64,000 nt of DNA from Helianthus annuus (Eukaryota > Streptophyta > Magnoliopsida > Asterales > Asteraceae), in NCBI RefSeq assembly GCF_002127325.2, contig NC_035448.2, positions 83,462,020 to 83,526,019 on the forward strand, in the 5' to 3' direction. Positions 32,382 through 45,060 of the stretch are shown piece by piece. How positions within the stretch are numbered: the stretch's first letter is position 1; every line of letters begins with the position of its first letter. The translations under genes were made by a program, and so were the position numbers. A model generated the notes under the pieces. It did no database searches. It worked only from the letters and a program-made list of their open reading frames with translations, and was not told the origin of the DNA.

Positions 32382-33855
32382 CTGTAGAATTTAGAGGAAA
32401 ATTTTATTAGTAATTTTCATGCATAAACCTAATTCAATTTTGACCCAAGATATACAAAATTTTAGGAATTAGGATGAGATCCCATCTCCCCATAACTCAA
32501 TGAATGGACTTAGCACTCTTCACTGGCATAGATTGAAGGGTAGGTGACGATCACCAATTGTGTCAACTACACAATTCTCGGTTTGGGGTCGCATGACGAG
32601 TGTTGTCAAGCATTGGTACGTTAACCCCAACTACACCCACTTTCACAACCGTAGAAGACGAATGCAGGGTAAACACTAACATTCGCTCTCGTGTCGCAAA
32701 AGTGATATTTGTCCTCAAATCAGAACTGTAGCCCGGCCCATGTAAGCATGGAAATCGCGGAACTACCCCTAACCAAAACCGTAGGCCTGGATGCAGGGTA
32801 AACACTAGCACCAGGGGTTCGGATAGATCAGTTCGGGTGTTCTTAATTTAGGGTGGTGTAGAATATCGATTTTAATTTGGGTTATATTTTAAAATTACCA
32901 GTTCGGGTCGTTTTAAAATACTTGTACGGCCTATGGCATGAACATAGGCTATACAATTCCTTTGTAAAAATCAATTTTACGTTTTAATTTGTGACGACTT
33001 GAAACACCTTTCAATCACTCGACCGATTAATTTTAAATACCCTATTTAATCTAAGTTGGCCGTGTCGCAAATTTATTTTAATTAATAACTTTTATTAATT
33101 ATGGTTTTCAAATTAAGTTTTAATTTTTGTAAAACCAATTTTGATTTTTGTATTTTAAAATAAACTGTTTATTTTAATTACCTATCCAATACTTAAAAAC
33201 CTTTTATTAAAATTGTCGTTTTAATGATCGTGTATTAATTATTAATTTTATGTTCGTAACAAAAATCTCATGGCAAAACACATAATAAAATAAATAAATA
33301 TGCAATTCCGGGTTCAGAATATGTTCGGTTCGTTCGAGCCCAAGAACATGAACCGAGTCCATTAAGTGTAGCACAAACCCTTTTGTACTCCCACTTAATC
33401 TTGGATCAAATCCAAAAAAAACTTTAATATAAAAAAAATTTAATTTGCTTTAAATACTGTAAACAAAAAGTTAGAACAACTTTTTAATTTTATTTTCAAA
33501 ATAAAGTTTTTTTTTACACTTCTTAATTTAAGTTTGATGATATTAAAATCATTATTTTAATATTCCATATTTTCTTTAATTTAACGCGCGTAGCTCCAAA
33601 AACTAATTTAGTACGCTTGTTAAAAAAAAAATTCTATACCCGGATTTACATAGTACGATCATTAAGCTAAACCAAATAGGTTAAGGTCAAAATTTATTTC
33701 AAAGAGGACTTTGACAAGCGTTATTTTTTGGCCTTAATAAAACTTGCCTATAACTATTATACGTGACAGGTTCCTACGCCAAATCTACTCGATTTTAAGC
33801 ATGCAATTCTATAACTATTTTATAGATCTATAATCACTATAATAAAATAACTTAC
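32382..33855 (-). other. C1 leader, predicted 1.47-kb intron
   Basis: A long AT-rich non-coding stretch between PBS and gag. On the minus strand TCAAA|GTAAGTTATT (intron from 33855) follows the PBS closely, and a pyrimidine-rich TTCCTCTAAATTCTACAG ends at 32382, directly before the gag ATG. Both sites fit the plant consensus well. Removing the segment would bring the ATG to about 30 nt from the PBS. Confidence 0.5.
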
Positions 33856-33870
33856 TTTGATTTGTAAGGT

Positions 33871-33883
33871 GACTCTGATACCA
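33871..33883 (-). other. C1 primer binding site
   Basis: TGGTATCAGAGTC on the minus strand, one base inside the LTR, matching initiator tRNA-Met apart from the last positions. Confidence 0.85.
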
Positions 33884-33884
33884 C

Positions 33885-34505
33885 TGTTGGAATTTTCATG
33901 TAACTTTTATAAAATAATTTTAGTCAATTTGTCAAACAAACTGAACGCAGCGGAAAACATGTACACGAGGTTCGGTTCTAAACCGTTTCCACCAGTGATC
34001 TCATTACAATCAAAATAGGTTATAATAAAATTAAAGAATCGTGACATCCAAGAAAGACACCTTGGTTCAACGAACGATCTCGCTAGATGATCGTTGACCA
34101 CGAAATCATGTTTGTTCGTTTGAAACGATTTCAAACGAAACCTTACTCTAAAAAAAATAAAGTTCGAAACTTTACCTTATGCGTAATAGAAGAAACAAAA
34201 GGATTTGTTTTTCTAGCTAATTAAAATCAGCTCCTTCTCTTCACTTTCTCTTTGCGACGACCAAGATCAACAAAAATTGAAGTTTTTTTATCCTCCTTTT
34301 GTTCTGTTTCTTTTTGGACTTTTGAAAGCTTTTTCACCATCAACTAAAAGTTCCGTATCTTTATTATTAATAGCTACCAAAGTTTAATAGATAATTATCA
34401 TAGAGATCTTATTGAGTTTACAGATATATAAGGATTAAGATTTGTAATCTAATTACAACTTCTTTATAATTATCTTTATCTCTATTTTTAATTATCTAAA
34501 TAACT

Positions 34506-34548
<43 letters not shown>

Positions 34549-34750
34549 CAAATTAATTATAATGTTAAATCCGGCTCTATGTAATTATTCTAAATAATTA
34601 CTCATTTCTTTTATTACGCTTATTATTTCGTGATCCGGTGATTAACGATTAAAACACCGTTACAAGTTCGTTGCCCAAAGTGTAACTCTTTGGGTCGTAA
34701 CTTGACGGCAACATTGAATTATAATCGACAATTGAACATTATATCCAACA
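33885..34750 (-). repeat. C1 5' LTR (866 bp)
   Basis: Bounded by perfect 7-bp inverted termini TGTTGGA / TCCAACA. The outer flank is GGGTA (34751-34755). Contains a (TA)n run at 34510-34545. Confidence 0.9.
34510..34545. repeat. (TA)n microsatellite in C1 LTR
   Basis: About 18 TA dinucleotides. Confidence 0.95.
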
Positions 34751-34903
34751 GGGTAGATTCCACGTAGGAAAGCGGAAGAGTCTAGAATCATGAAAAACGA
34801 CGTCTCCGTACTATTTCATTCCCCATAAATAAAGATTCTTCTCCCAGGCTTTGTTCTTGCTCTTCCCCATTTGTTCCTTAGGTTACATTTTCTGCTCCTT
34901 TAA

Positions 34904-34975
<72 letters not shown>

Positions 34976-35059
34976 CTGAAAACGAAGAATCTAGAGATTG
35001 TTTGAATTTCTTTTCTGATTAATTACAGCAGGAAGAAGAAGAAGTTGTGAAATTATTAT
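34751..35059 (+). promoter_or_regulatory. Candidate host promoter and 5'UTR intron
   Basis: Low-copy-looking sequence with a TATA-like CATAAATAAAG near 34825-34835, a C/T-rich 5'UTR, a possible donor CCTTAG|GTTACA near 34881 and an acceptor TTAATTACAG|CAGG near 35029. The putative intron contains an (ATT)n run. C1 lies only about 75 bp upstream of the TATA-like box. Confidence 0.4.
34907..34975. repeat. (ATT)n microsatellite
   Basis: About 22 ATT units inside the putative 5'UTR intron. Confidence 0.95.
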
Positions 35060-35272
35060 ATGGATAGGCCACCAGTACTCCAGGAGGAGGAGGAGGCTTC
35101 TTTGGAGCACACCAGGGAATCTCTGATTGCTATTTCTAATTGCTGTCAACCAGACAAGATTAATAAAAATCATGTTAACACCAAAGAGAAAGCCGTTGAT
35201 GATGAACAAGTGAGGTCTAAATTGATTTCAATTTCTTACATGCTTGCTAATGCTGACGAGGTTGTCTAGTAC
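35060..35272 (+). CDS. Unrecognised 69-aa protein or first coding exon
   Basis: ATG at 35060 (MDRPPVLQ), an acidic start with four consecutive Glu, then a mixed polar helix-like sequence ending SKLISISYMLANADEVV and TAG. I do not recognise the family. There is no signal peptide or membrane segment, and codon use is not transposon-like. Either it is a complete small ORF, or the coding exon ends at GACGAG|GTTGTC (near 35261) and continues downstream; I find no convincing second coding exon before 38780, so a truncated gene is equally possible. The upstream context (TATA-like box, C/T-rich leader, acceptor AG about 30 nt before the ATG) is the reason I call it at all. Confidence 0.4.
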
Positions 35273-36283
35273 CTTACTGTTTATTATGTTTGATGATATT
35301 ATTATTATGTGTAACAAACAATTTGAACTCATTGCTTTCAATCAACATTAATATTCTACTTTCTTACATGCGAGCACGTGAACAAGACAAGTGTGACTGT
35401 CAACTATGTATGTGTCTGCCTACCCGGACAAAAATTTCAACTTGAAATGTTTTGCTAGTAATTCTCTTATACTTTGATAAAAATCACAAAAGTAACTTTA
35501 TATATGAAATTAACTACAACTTAAGCCGAACTAATATAATAAGAATTGGAACCTTCCTGATGTTTATGGATAAAAACGAAATTTTGTTTTAGTTGATAAA
35601 AATCACAAAAGTAACTATATTATAAGTAGACACTTTGACATACGCGATGCGGAAATAGTTTTAGTTTTACTCACCAACTGCTACACTTTATGCCCGTTGG
35701 CTTGCGAAACAAAGCAAAAGCCAAATTAAGTGGATGGTACTTGAGTTTGTGTATGGTACTTGAGTTTGTGTTGCTCAGCAAACACCGCCGTCACCAACAT
35801 ATGCCGCGCGGGTATGGAAGAAAGCGGGGAATGGTTGCCGCTTGAGGGGACTTGAGGGAGAGGGGTAAGTGGTGGGCCAGTGTCTACTTCAACCAATCAT
35901 GTTTTGTTATTTTTTTATTTTAAAAAATAATAATTCGTGAGAAACCACCCCCTATGTTTTCTGGGCAAGAGAGGAGAATGAGAGCGAAGATGACATGACA
36001 CAATATAATTGGGTGAGTGGTTAGTTTGCCCCATCCCTTATGCATGCACCCCTTAGGCATAAAGCCCTTTGTGGTGCGTTATGCGACAAATGGCGAAACA
36101 CGTAAGAGAGGGGCTTTATATAACTTGAGGGGGAAGGATCCACCAAAAAGTGAATTTTGCCTAAAAAGGATTGTGATGTTAACATGTGACACTCCTAATA
36201 AGTAGGAATGAAGGGCATTTTGGTCCTTATAAATAAGAGTGAAAATGACATGTGGCACCTCTTTTGTTTTTAAAAAAATACAA
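35273..36283. other. Non-coding, AT-rich low-copy sequence
   Basis: No ORF, LTR or splice structure I can defend. Two copies of TTGATAAAAATCACAAAAGTAACT occur in part at about 35476 and 35599. A weak inverted pair (TAAAGCCC near 36060, GGGCTTTA near 36114) could be a MITE remnant, but I cannot find terminal repeats with a TSD. Confidence 0.5.
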
Positions 36284-36536
36284 CAAAAAAAATCTAGTAC
36301 AAAAAAATATAGCACAAAAAATGTAGTACAAAAAAATATAGCACAAAAATGTGGTACAAAAAATATAGCACAAAAAAAATTTAGTACAAAAAATATAGTA
36401 CGAAAAATTTAGCAAAAAAAATGTAGTACAAAAAAATCTAGCACAAAAAAATTGAGAAAAAAAATTAAGACAAAAAAAATTCAGTACAAAAAATTTAGTA
36501 CAAAAATATAGTACAAAAATTCAGCACAAAAAAATG
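36284..36536. repeat. Degenerate AGTACAAAAAA array
   Basis: About 17 units of roughly 13-15 bp of the form TAGTACAAAAAA alternating with TAGCACAAAAAA. The opposite strand reads as a Tyr/Phe/Cys-rich pseudo-ORF, which is a composition artefact. Confidence 0.85.
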
Positions 36537-37026
<490 letters not shown>

Positions 37027-37286
37027 TGTGAGTGGGGAAGAAAGGGCCACGTCGTGATGGTGTTTGTGAGAAGGAGGGAGAGGCCGCACATGACGCCCCC
37101 GTAATGGTGTTCATGGACGTTATGGGGCGTTATGGAAGGATGAGGCGCCATATACAACCCATTACAGGTGGTCTTATAAATTTCTTATTTCTTCATTAGC
37201 CAAAGGATGTTACTGTAACATGCATTTATGTTAGGAGTCTTTGACCCAACTATACATGACCAAGAAGATTACTCTGCAGTTTATTA

Positions 37287-37945
37287 TTTTTTTTGAATGG
37301 TGATATTCTATAACTATAGAACCGGGCCAGCATGTGTTGTAAAAACCTAAAAGATACAGTACATAAAAGAAAATGAAAATGCTAACACACCCCCAATTAC
37401 ATCAGTTTATTACACTGTGTCCTTTATATTGAAATCCACCCATCTCTCCATACTAAATCTTTAAACTTCGATCTGCTTTTCAGCCATAAGTACGAGTCCG
37501 CCTTTATTGCTCTACGATATTGTGTCCGGAACGCGTAATACCATTGTATACTTTCTCGTTTCCTGCCTTCCACAGGTGCCACATAGTAGTTTGGAAAACT
37601 GCATTAATAATTTCTTCCAATCTCGCAAACCCGCTAAACCATTTGCATACACTAGAGCTTCAGCGCATGAACAAAACCCTGCAGAAACTGGAAGTTTTAG
37701 CCAAGTGAGGATATTCCACCACACTAACTTCGACATAGTGCATCCACTGATTAAGTGTGCAACAGACTCTTCGTATGAATCACATTTCGGGCACATCTGA
37801 TTGTTAATCTGGATACCTCTTTTCATCAGTTCATGTTTTACCGGAATTCTCCCAAGAGCCGCCCTCCACGTGAAGTAATTAACCTTCGATGGCATCCATT
37901 TATTCCAGTGTGGCCACTCTTCATCGGTTCCTACTAAGTTTTTCT
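37287..37945 (-). pseudogene. 5'-truncated LINE, 3' end with RT zinc-binding domain
   Basis: Minus-strand fragment of a plant L1 ORF2 C-terminus. It reads WNKWMPSKVNYFTWRAALGR and then CPKCDSYEESVAHLISGC, the zf-RVT (reverse transcriptase zinc-binding) signature: WxxxxPxKVxxFxWR followed by CPxC and HLxxxC. The ORF runs 37895-37512. The 3' end is marked by eight T at 37287-37294 (an A tail on the minus strand). The catalytic RT lies upstream of the truncation near 37945. I could not identify a convincing TSD. Confidence 0.85.
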
Positions 37946-38779
37946 TTTAGTTTAGTAATAATTAATTTGTGAAACAAAACAAGATATTGGATACGCAACT
38001 TGGAACTTGAAAACAACCTTTACCTATTTGTTGGCGGCTATCGTTCTTGCAAGAACTTGGATCGTGTTTAATTCTTAGACCATTTTTTGACGGCGACTTT
38101 TCAAATAAAGTGTACAAATAATTTAATCCAAATAACCTACTTATGATGATTAATACTTCAAATAGTTTTTCACTTATAAACATATAACAAGTGGATTTCC
38201 TCACGCTATGTAACATGAATTTGGTCGGTACTCAGTGTAAAGCCATAACTTTCACAAAGATTGTGATTTACATTGAAAATTATAAAAACAAATACCGCTA
38301 CCGGTTCCTATAAGAACAATGCTAGCACCGATCATAAAAATGAATACCTACACATTTCCAATTATAACAATACCAGTTGTGATGTTAGTATCAGTTTAAT
38401 TCAGAATAAAACTATTTTTTCAAGAAATTTTATACAGAAACGTTGAGAAAAAAATTAATAAACATAGTCGCGTATTCAACATAAAAAAAACAAAAAAAAA
38501 AGATAATGAATAAAACTAAATGTTTTAAAAACATATATTAATCAAAGTATAACAGGTGAAACTGAAATCTGAAACTTGAAAAAAAATATAATATAATATA
38601 ATAAAATTCAATAAAACCGACTGAGTTAAAAACGTATATTATTTAAATATAAAGGATGAAACTGAAAATTGAAAAACATTCTTGGTATATATTAATTAAT
38701 AACATGGTGAAGGATAGTTGAATATTATAACATGAAGAAAATGTTACTATTCATCGAGCTTCGTTAACTATGTATATTA
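37946..38779. other. Non-coding, very AT-rich
   Basis: No gene. A diverged tandem duplication of about 100 bp occurs at 38520-38690: two copies of a segment AAAACRTATATTA followed by GATGAAACTGAAA-like sequence. Confidence 0.5.
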
Positions 38780-39192
38780 TGTAACGCCCCAAAATCCCTT
38801 TATTGACCCAAGTGGGTGTTTAAATAATTTAACATGATGTTGATAACTAGGAACAAATAACCTAGTTAAATGCAATGTTAACTTTTAAGAGTAAGGAAGA
38901 AAATTATGGGAAAAGAGATAAGATGGCAAACTAGAGGGACTAAATTGTAACACGGGAAAACCCATGTTTTATAAAACATGAATTTAAGACACAGCACACA
39001 CATCGTGTGTGTGTGTCTGGAATGTTCAGAAGAACACAAGGGGAGCCAAACCTTAGTTATGAAAGATCTTGAAATTGAACGGTGAATCAAAGCTCAAACC
39101 TATAAATGAACATGAATTAATAATCACCTACACAAGGGGATCATGAGGTATGTCTTGAAACTTAGATTGATGATCTTGTATGAAGTGGGTTA
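38780..39192 (+). repeat. U: partial LTR start
   Basis: Begins TGTAACGCCCCAAAATCCC, a typical plant Ty3 LTR start, with a TATA box CTATAAATG near 39101. Cut after 413 bp by the B1 LTR (flank GGTTA, 39188-39192). The rest of U should lie on the far side of B1, outside the window. Confidence 0.55.
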
Positions 39193-39438
39193 TGTCACAT
39201 CCCGACCGCGTAAAACAACTAAACCGCGACGGAAACGTCGGGGAGTGTTGTAACAGAATTATTGTTTCACAACCATGGTAATTAAAGTTATGTTTTATTT
39301 ATTAACAAAAGGATTACATAGTCCTTAAACGAAAGAAACAAGAGTACATAACATTATTTAAACTAATCTTGCTTCTTTTATGTCACTAAGGCCCGAGTCC
39401 ACCCTAGTGTATCCTGAATCAAACCTATGCACCAGCTC

Positions 39439-41689
39439 CTGAAAACACATGTGAAAATAGGTACGTTAGCATAAAAATGCATGTGAGATACATAGGTTTT
39501 GTGAAAATAGGATTCATGACTTGAGTTTAAAGAAATGTTTAATAATAATTAGTCATGAATCTTGTTAGGTGTTTTCTTTTATAAATCATATGAAAACTTG
39601 ATAAGAAATCAGATTATATAAAAGAAAGAAGTATGGTTAATTAAATAACCAAGTAAAATGAGTTGTATAAAATAAACTGTTTGTAAAACAATGCCTTGTG
39701 AAGATACGTTATTTATGTAAAATGTAATATGTTTAACTTGAAATGGTTTAAATAACGCTACGATATGTAATATCACAAAAGCACTTATATATAGGAAGTA
39801 CCAGCGGCATATCCACCATGCTTTTATCATATTACACACGCCTCATTACTTAAATCACTTACCCAAACAAACCACCAATATAAATTGTTCATGTTTAAAC
39901 CAATTGTCAAATGTTTATGTGTAAATAATTGTCTATTATCAAAATGTAAATCACGTAATGTGTAAACCAAATGTCAAAATGTTTATGTCAAATGTAAATC
40001 ATGTAATGTGTAACCAAATATCATGTATGGCAAGTGAAATATATCAACTAAACCATAGGTAAAATGCACAAAACAAGGTATTGAAATAAATCAAAGTTAT
40101 GTTTTGTAAAATAACTGCATGCTATACTGATACAAACATCTATGCGATATTGTGAAAATGCATACATTCAAGCCTTGAGACTGTGGCGACAAACCCTTAA
40201 GCAAATTAAAGGTTTATCTGAATTATGTGTATCGAATTCGGTCATTCCTTCCATTCAAATAAACCTAGGATTTCAGGAACGGGAGTTGTCAGTTCCTATG
40301 GTACCACTACCTACTAACGAACGACATGGCCAATGTTAATGAACGTATTTTTGTCCCATTTAAACAAACCAAATGTCATACCAAAATATAAGCATGTGAT
40401 GTAAAACAAATGTACTAAGTATGCAACAATGGACATACATAGCATGTGATGTAAAACAAATGTACTAAGTATGCAACAAATGGACATACATAGCATGTGA
40501 TGTAAAAACAATGTACTAAGTATGCACTAAATAGACATACATAGCATAAAATGTAATGTAAAACGATGTACTAAGTATGCACTAAATGGACATACATACA
40601 AAAAGCACAATGAAATCATGTACTATATGTGTACTAATAAACATAACAAGCATACAATATGTAAACATGGAAAGCACGAAAGTAACAAGTAGGCACATGT
40701 GTTTCACCCCAAAATGTTTGAAAAACAGTAAAAGATGGGACTATGTACTCACTTGGGATTGCTCAATAGTCTTTGGATAACAACCAAGCAATGCTAGAAA
40801 AAATCACGGAGTCAATCGGCACCTAATATAGGTAACTACGTTAATAAACGGACCTAAATCGGAGGATCGGATAAAATGTGGTTTCGTAAACCAAATGAGT
40901 ATAAGAACTCATGTAATATGGTTTAACAAAGCCTACATTCTAAAACGGAACCTATCCTAAGTGCTTACGACCCGTTTAGGTAGCTTACGCTACTTTAACG
41001 CGTCGTTCGCGTAAAACGCGTTTGGATCGCCTAACTAGTCCTATGACAAGTAAAATATGCCTTAACATGTCTAATAATGTTGCCTAATCAGTTTAGATGT
41101 CAAAATTTATGTTATATATGCTTAAAATGAATTTTGGCGTAAAAAGAGCATTTTGGTCATTTTTCCTAAGGCATATAATCACCTATCATACAACTAAGTA
41201 GACTAAGTGACCATAAAGTACAACCTCGAAAGGTTATTCCTTATGCAACTATGGTCACAAAATGTGTTTGGTCAAATCCTAATGATTAACCAAACGGGTC
41301 GGGTTCGAAAGTCTAAGCGTTTGCTTAGATCGCTTACCTTACGACCCTATATAAGCACTAAATCTAAAGTGACGAGCTAAACATGTTAAAACATATTTAA
41401 CGAAGTTAGAAAACAAGTTTGGTATCAAAACAAAGGGTCTTGATACCCAAGAGTAGTTTGGTTGCAAAATACGCAAGAATACGCATTTTGACCGAAACTA
41501 CGACTCGTCACTATGCCTAGATAACGTGGTAATCAGTAGGTATAGTCACAAGGGACTATGACTATCGTGATTACGCTCACGTTGCGAAGTTCAACGAACT
41601 TCGTGTTGACCATAAACTGGTCAATGCAGAAAGTCAAACACAGTTTGACTTTCATGCTTAAACGTGCAAAAGAATGAAAGAATACTTAC
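39439..41689 (-). other. B1 predicted LTR leader intron
   Basis: Donor ACCTTTT|GTAAGTATTC about 115 nt after the TATA box, acceptor CACATGTGTTTTCAG|GAGC, 2251 nt. A second donor-like CCCAA|GTGAGTAC lies at 40752. All three sites are conserved in B2. Confidence 0.45.
40386..40611 (-). repeat. B1 LTR ~51-bp tandem repeat
   Basis: About four copies of a unit containing GCATGTGATGTAAAAC, TGTACTAAGTATGC and GGACATACATA. Lies inside the predicted intron. Confidence 0.85.
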
Positions 41690-42895
41690 AAAAGGTCCAA
41701 GAAATGGAAGTTTGATCTGAAAATTCTCAGGTATGAAGTGTATAACTTCAACTTAGAGAACAAAATCAGATCAAAGGTGAGTTTGGGAAGAAATAGGGTG
41801 GGGTATTTATAGATTTCGGGTGACCGTTAAGACCGTTTATCGAGAAACGCGCTTTGATCTGAGCCGTACACATGCACCCATGGTTTTGGAATACCATGGG
41901 CACCCAAAATAGCCCATAGGAAGCTTGAAATACGATTTGCAACTCACAAAAACAGCTGGAACAGGCTGTAAACAACTGGGGAAATATTTTGCAGATCTGA
42001 TGATCTTACACGCCCCGCGTAAGACTCAGAGAGGGCGTACGCGGCCCGCCTGAGCTGCACAGTTCAGCAATAAGTTTCATAAATTGCAGTTTCAGTCCCT
42101 GCATGCTTTTAAGGCCATTTTTATGCGTTTAAAGCCCGTTAAGCCATTTTCAAGACTCTACGATGATGCCTAAGCATAGGGGACATGAAAAATGCTAAAA
42201 AATATGCCGGATGTCGGTTCGTTTGGCCGTACGATCACGTTATTCGGTTAATTACGACGAAACACGAACGGACGTGAAAAACGATCCAAATTACGCGACG
42301 AATGGAATTTTGTCAAGCCAATCACTAAAATAAAACATTTTAGTGATTACATAAGTTTTTGGATGTCCGGGTGTATTCAGAACGTAAGATATGCGCGAAA
42401 ATGCAAACTTATGCACTTTTTGATGCTTTTAGTCCCTGAATGACCAAAAAGTTTATTTTAGCACACCGAACCTCTCAAAGCCTATTTCTAAGCTATGTAA
42501 AGGATATTTAGGTATGTTTAACTTATGATCAAGTTCCAGAATGTTCATTACAGTAAGAATCGGCATACTTTCACAGTTTGTCGAATTTAGTCCCTATAAG
42601 CGAATAAACTTGATTTTGCCATACCAAAGCCTTCAAAACTTATTTCTAAGTTATGTAAAGGTTATTTAAGGTATGTTAAGCATATAATGATGTTCCAGAG
42701 TGTTTATCGCGTTAAACTGATTATGTTTACGCATCGGTTTGCGTATAACTCTCTAGAAAGCGATATAGAGTTTGAAATTGAACAAAAATCAAAACATGAA
42801 AAATGTCAAACATAAACAAACAAACATTGGGATCAAATAACATTGTTTTATTGATAACTGAACTGTTTACAATGATTACAAGCACAGGTGTCACA

Positions 42896-43974
42896 ATCTC
42901 CCCTACTTGTGGAAATTTCGTCCCGAAATTTATTTAGAGGAAACTCGTGAGAATAGATGTGGATACTTCGCTTTCATTTGATCTTCACATTCCCAAGTAA
43001 ATTCTGGTCCACGTTTAGATTCCCAGCAAACTTTGACCAACGGAATGCGCTTGCGTTTGAGCCACTTGACTTCACGATCCATGATTTCCACAGGTTTCTC
43101 GACAAAGTGCATTGTGTTATCAACACGAATTTCGTCAAGTGGTATGTGGAGGTTCTCATCAGCTAAACACTTCTTGAGATTGGATACTGAAAGGTTGGAT
43201 GAAGGTTTCCAAGTTCAGGAGGTAACTCAAGTCTGTAGGCTACCTTACCGATTCTTTCGACGATCTTGAATGGTCCAACATATCTAGATGCAAGTTTTCA
43301 TGTCTTTCCAAATCTGATCACACCTTTCCAAGGTGAGACCTTAAGTAATACGCGATCACCGACTTGAAATTCCAAGGGCTTGCTTCGTCGGTACGCGTAA
43401 CTCTTTTGACGGCTTCTAGCTGTCTGAAGGTTATCGCGAACTTTCTTAACCTTATCTGTTGTCTCTAAAATGAGGTCAGGTCCAGTAAGTTGAGCCTCAC
43501 CGATCTCATTCCAGCAGACTGGTGAACAACATTTTCGACCATAGAGAGCCTCGAAAGGAGCCATGTTGATGCTGGAGTGATAACTGTTGTTGTAGGAGAA
43601 TTCAATCAACGGAAGATATGAATCCCAACTACCACCAAAATCGATCACACAAGCTCTTTGCATATCCTCCAAAGTTTGGATTGTTCTTTCAGTTTGGCCA
43701 TCTGATTGCGGATGATAAGCTGTGCTCAGATTAAGTTGGGTCCCCATAGCAGATTGCATGGTTCTCCAAAAATGAGATGAGAATCGAGCATCTCTGTCAG
43801 AAATAAGGTTCAAAGGAACACCATGTCTAGATACAATTTCACCCACATAGATTTTAGCAAGCTTGTCAGCAGATAGATCCTCACGGATCAGCAAGAAATG
43901 TGCTGACTTTGTAAGACGATCAACAACTACCCAGATGGCATCATGACCTCTCTTTGTGCGTGGAAATTTAATAA
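42896..43974 (-). pseudogene. pol: B1 integrase core and chromodomain-like end
   Basis: Distal pol of the B1 chromovirus, minus strand. PPT-like CAAGTAGGGGAGAT next to the LTR. Integrase core with the first aspartate in [12 protein letters not shown] near 43905-43940, the second in SDRDARF and the catalytic glutamate in the QTER segment (open frame 43894-43298). The chromodomain-like end (ending FTWECEDQMKAKYPHLF, about 43000-42930) is in a different frame; one or more frameshifts fall between about 43300 and 43200. It is interrupted at 43975 by G2 and resumes at 51524. Confidence 0.85.
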
Positions 43975-44399
43975 TGTAGGATCGTTGTAGACCCTGAATG
44001 AGTCAATCAGAAGAGTTTTAAGTCCGGTTCAAAGGCGGAATCAGAGAACTAGACACGTAAACAGCTTGATACTCTAATATCTGTCACTTATATTGCATTT
44101 AACAATGTTTACAACCTGGACAGATTTTGGCAGCACTTCGTTACACTTCCGAAGGTCGCGATACCAAATGAAACAACAATGCACCTATTTATAGGATCAA
44201 TAGTTTCGCTTATATGGACCTGCCATAAGAGCGAAACCTTTTAGCTTGTGGTTTCGCTTTTATGGACATTGTCCATATAAGTGGAACCTCATGCTTAATC
44301 ACCTATTTTCGTTTCTCCAACCTCGTGCACTGGATATCCTATCCTATCCTATTCTATTACATGATACAAGACGAAGTCAATAGACGTAATGCACTAACA
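43975..44399 (-). repeat. G2 3' LTR (425 bp)
   Basis: In element orientation starts TGTTAGTGCATTACG, ends CGATCCTACA like G1. TATA box TATAAATAGG near 44200. Contains several GGTTTCGCTTATA-type words. Confidence 0.92.
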
Positions 44400-45060
44400 G
44401 ACTCCCCTTCAGATATTGACGAAGTCTTCAGAGACAAATCTTCAATATGACACGCCTTCAGTCTTGATCATTCTGCCTATTCTTTCAAGTTGTAACAATG
44501 TAATCATCCATCACTCTTTCTCTTCTTCTAACGGCTTCAGGCTCCCCCTTTCGTCAAGCTTCCGTGCTTTGGGATCGACACCTAGCTTTCCATCTACAAG
44601 CTACTCTTTGCTTCAAGCTTGTCTTCAGACTCCTCCTCAGACTCTGCTCTCGGGATCGTAGTCTGGACTATCTGCAAACACTCAAACATTCATAAATACT
44701 ATGTTTTCGTATTATCAAACCAACATCTCTAATCAACTTCCCCTATCAACACATTTTATAGATTTGGCAGCGTTAAAGAATCCAATACCCCCACAGTTTA
44801 TCATCCAAGTTCAAGTTAATGACCTTGGAGATATCACAAACTGTGTTTGAAATTCTTGATTTTTAATTATCAAGTTTCAAATTAATGAACTTGTTTTATT
44901 TTCAGACACACAATCAGCTTACTTAGATTTTAAAACTTAGCATGTCAGACATCGGTTGTCGAAAATAAAGCAGAAACAAAATCTTTTTGTATTTTCTGAA
45001 TATATAAAGCAGTAAGAAATATATACAAACATATTTACAGATAATATTTTTGTTTGAGTA
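44400..45060 (-). other. G2 PPT and 3' non-coding
   Basis: PPT GAAGGGGAGTC at 44400-44410 (minus). No ORF with support; mostly AT-rich. Confidence 0.7.

Larger units (their letters stand above)
28131..34750 (-). mobile_element. C1: Ty1/copia element, 3' part missing
   Basis: Minus-strand copia element with 5' LTR (33885-34750), PBS, a long leader, gag, protease and integrase, cut inside integrase at 28131 where S1 begins. RT, RNase H and the 3' LTR are absent from the window. Interrupted by a LINE at 28338-30556. The integrase-before-RT order is expected for copia; only the integrase side remains. Confidence 0.88.
39193..42895 (-). repeat. B1 3' LTR (3703 bp)
   Basis: In element orientation it starts TGTGACACCTGTGCTTG (42895) and ends GTCGGGATGTGACA (39193). 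TATA box TATAAATACCCC near 41805. Predicted intron 41689-39439. Tandem ~51-bp repeats at 40386-40611. Similar along its length to B2 and to the start of B3. Confidence 0.9.

Noticed and set aside
36079..36415. Tyr/Phe/Cys-rich ORFs that look membrane-like
   Set aside because: Produced by the AGTACAAAAAA simple repeat on the complementary strand.
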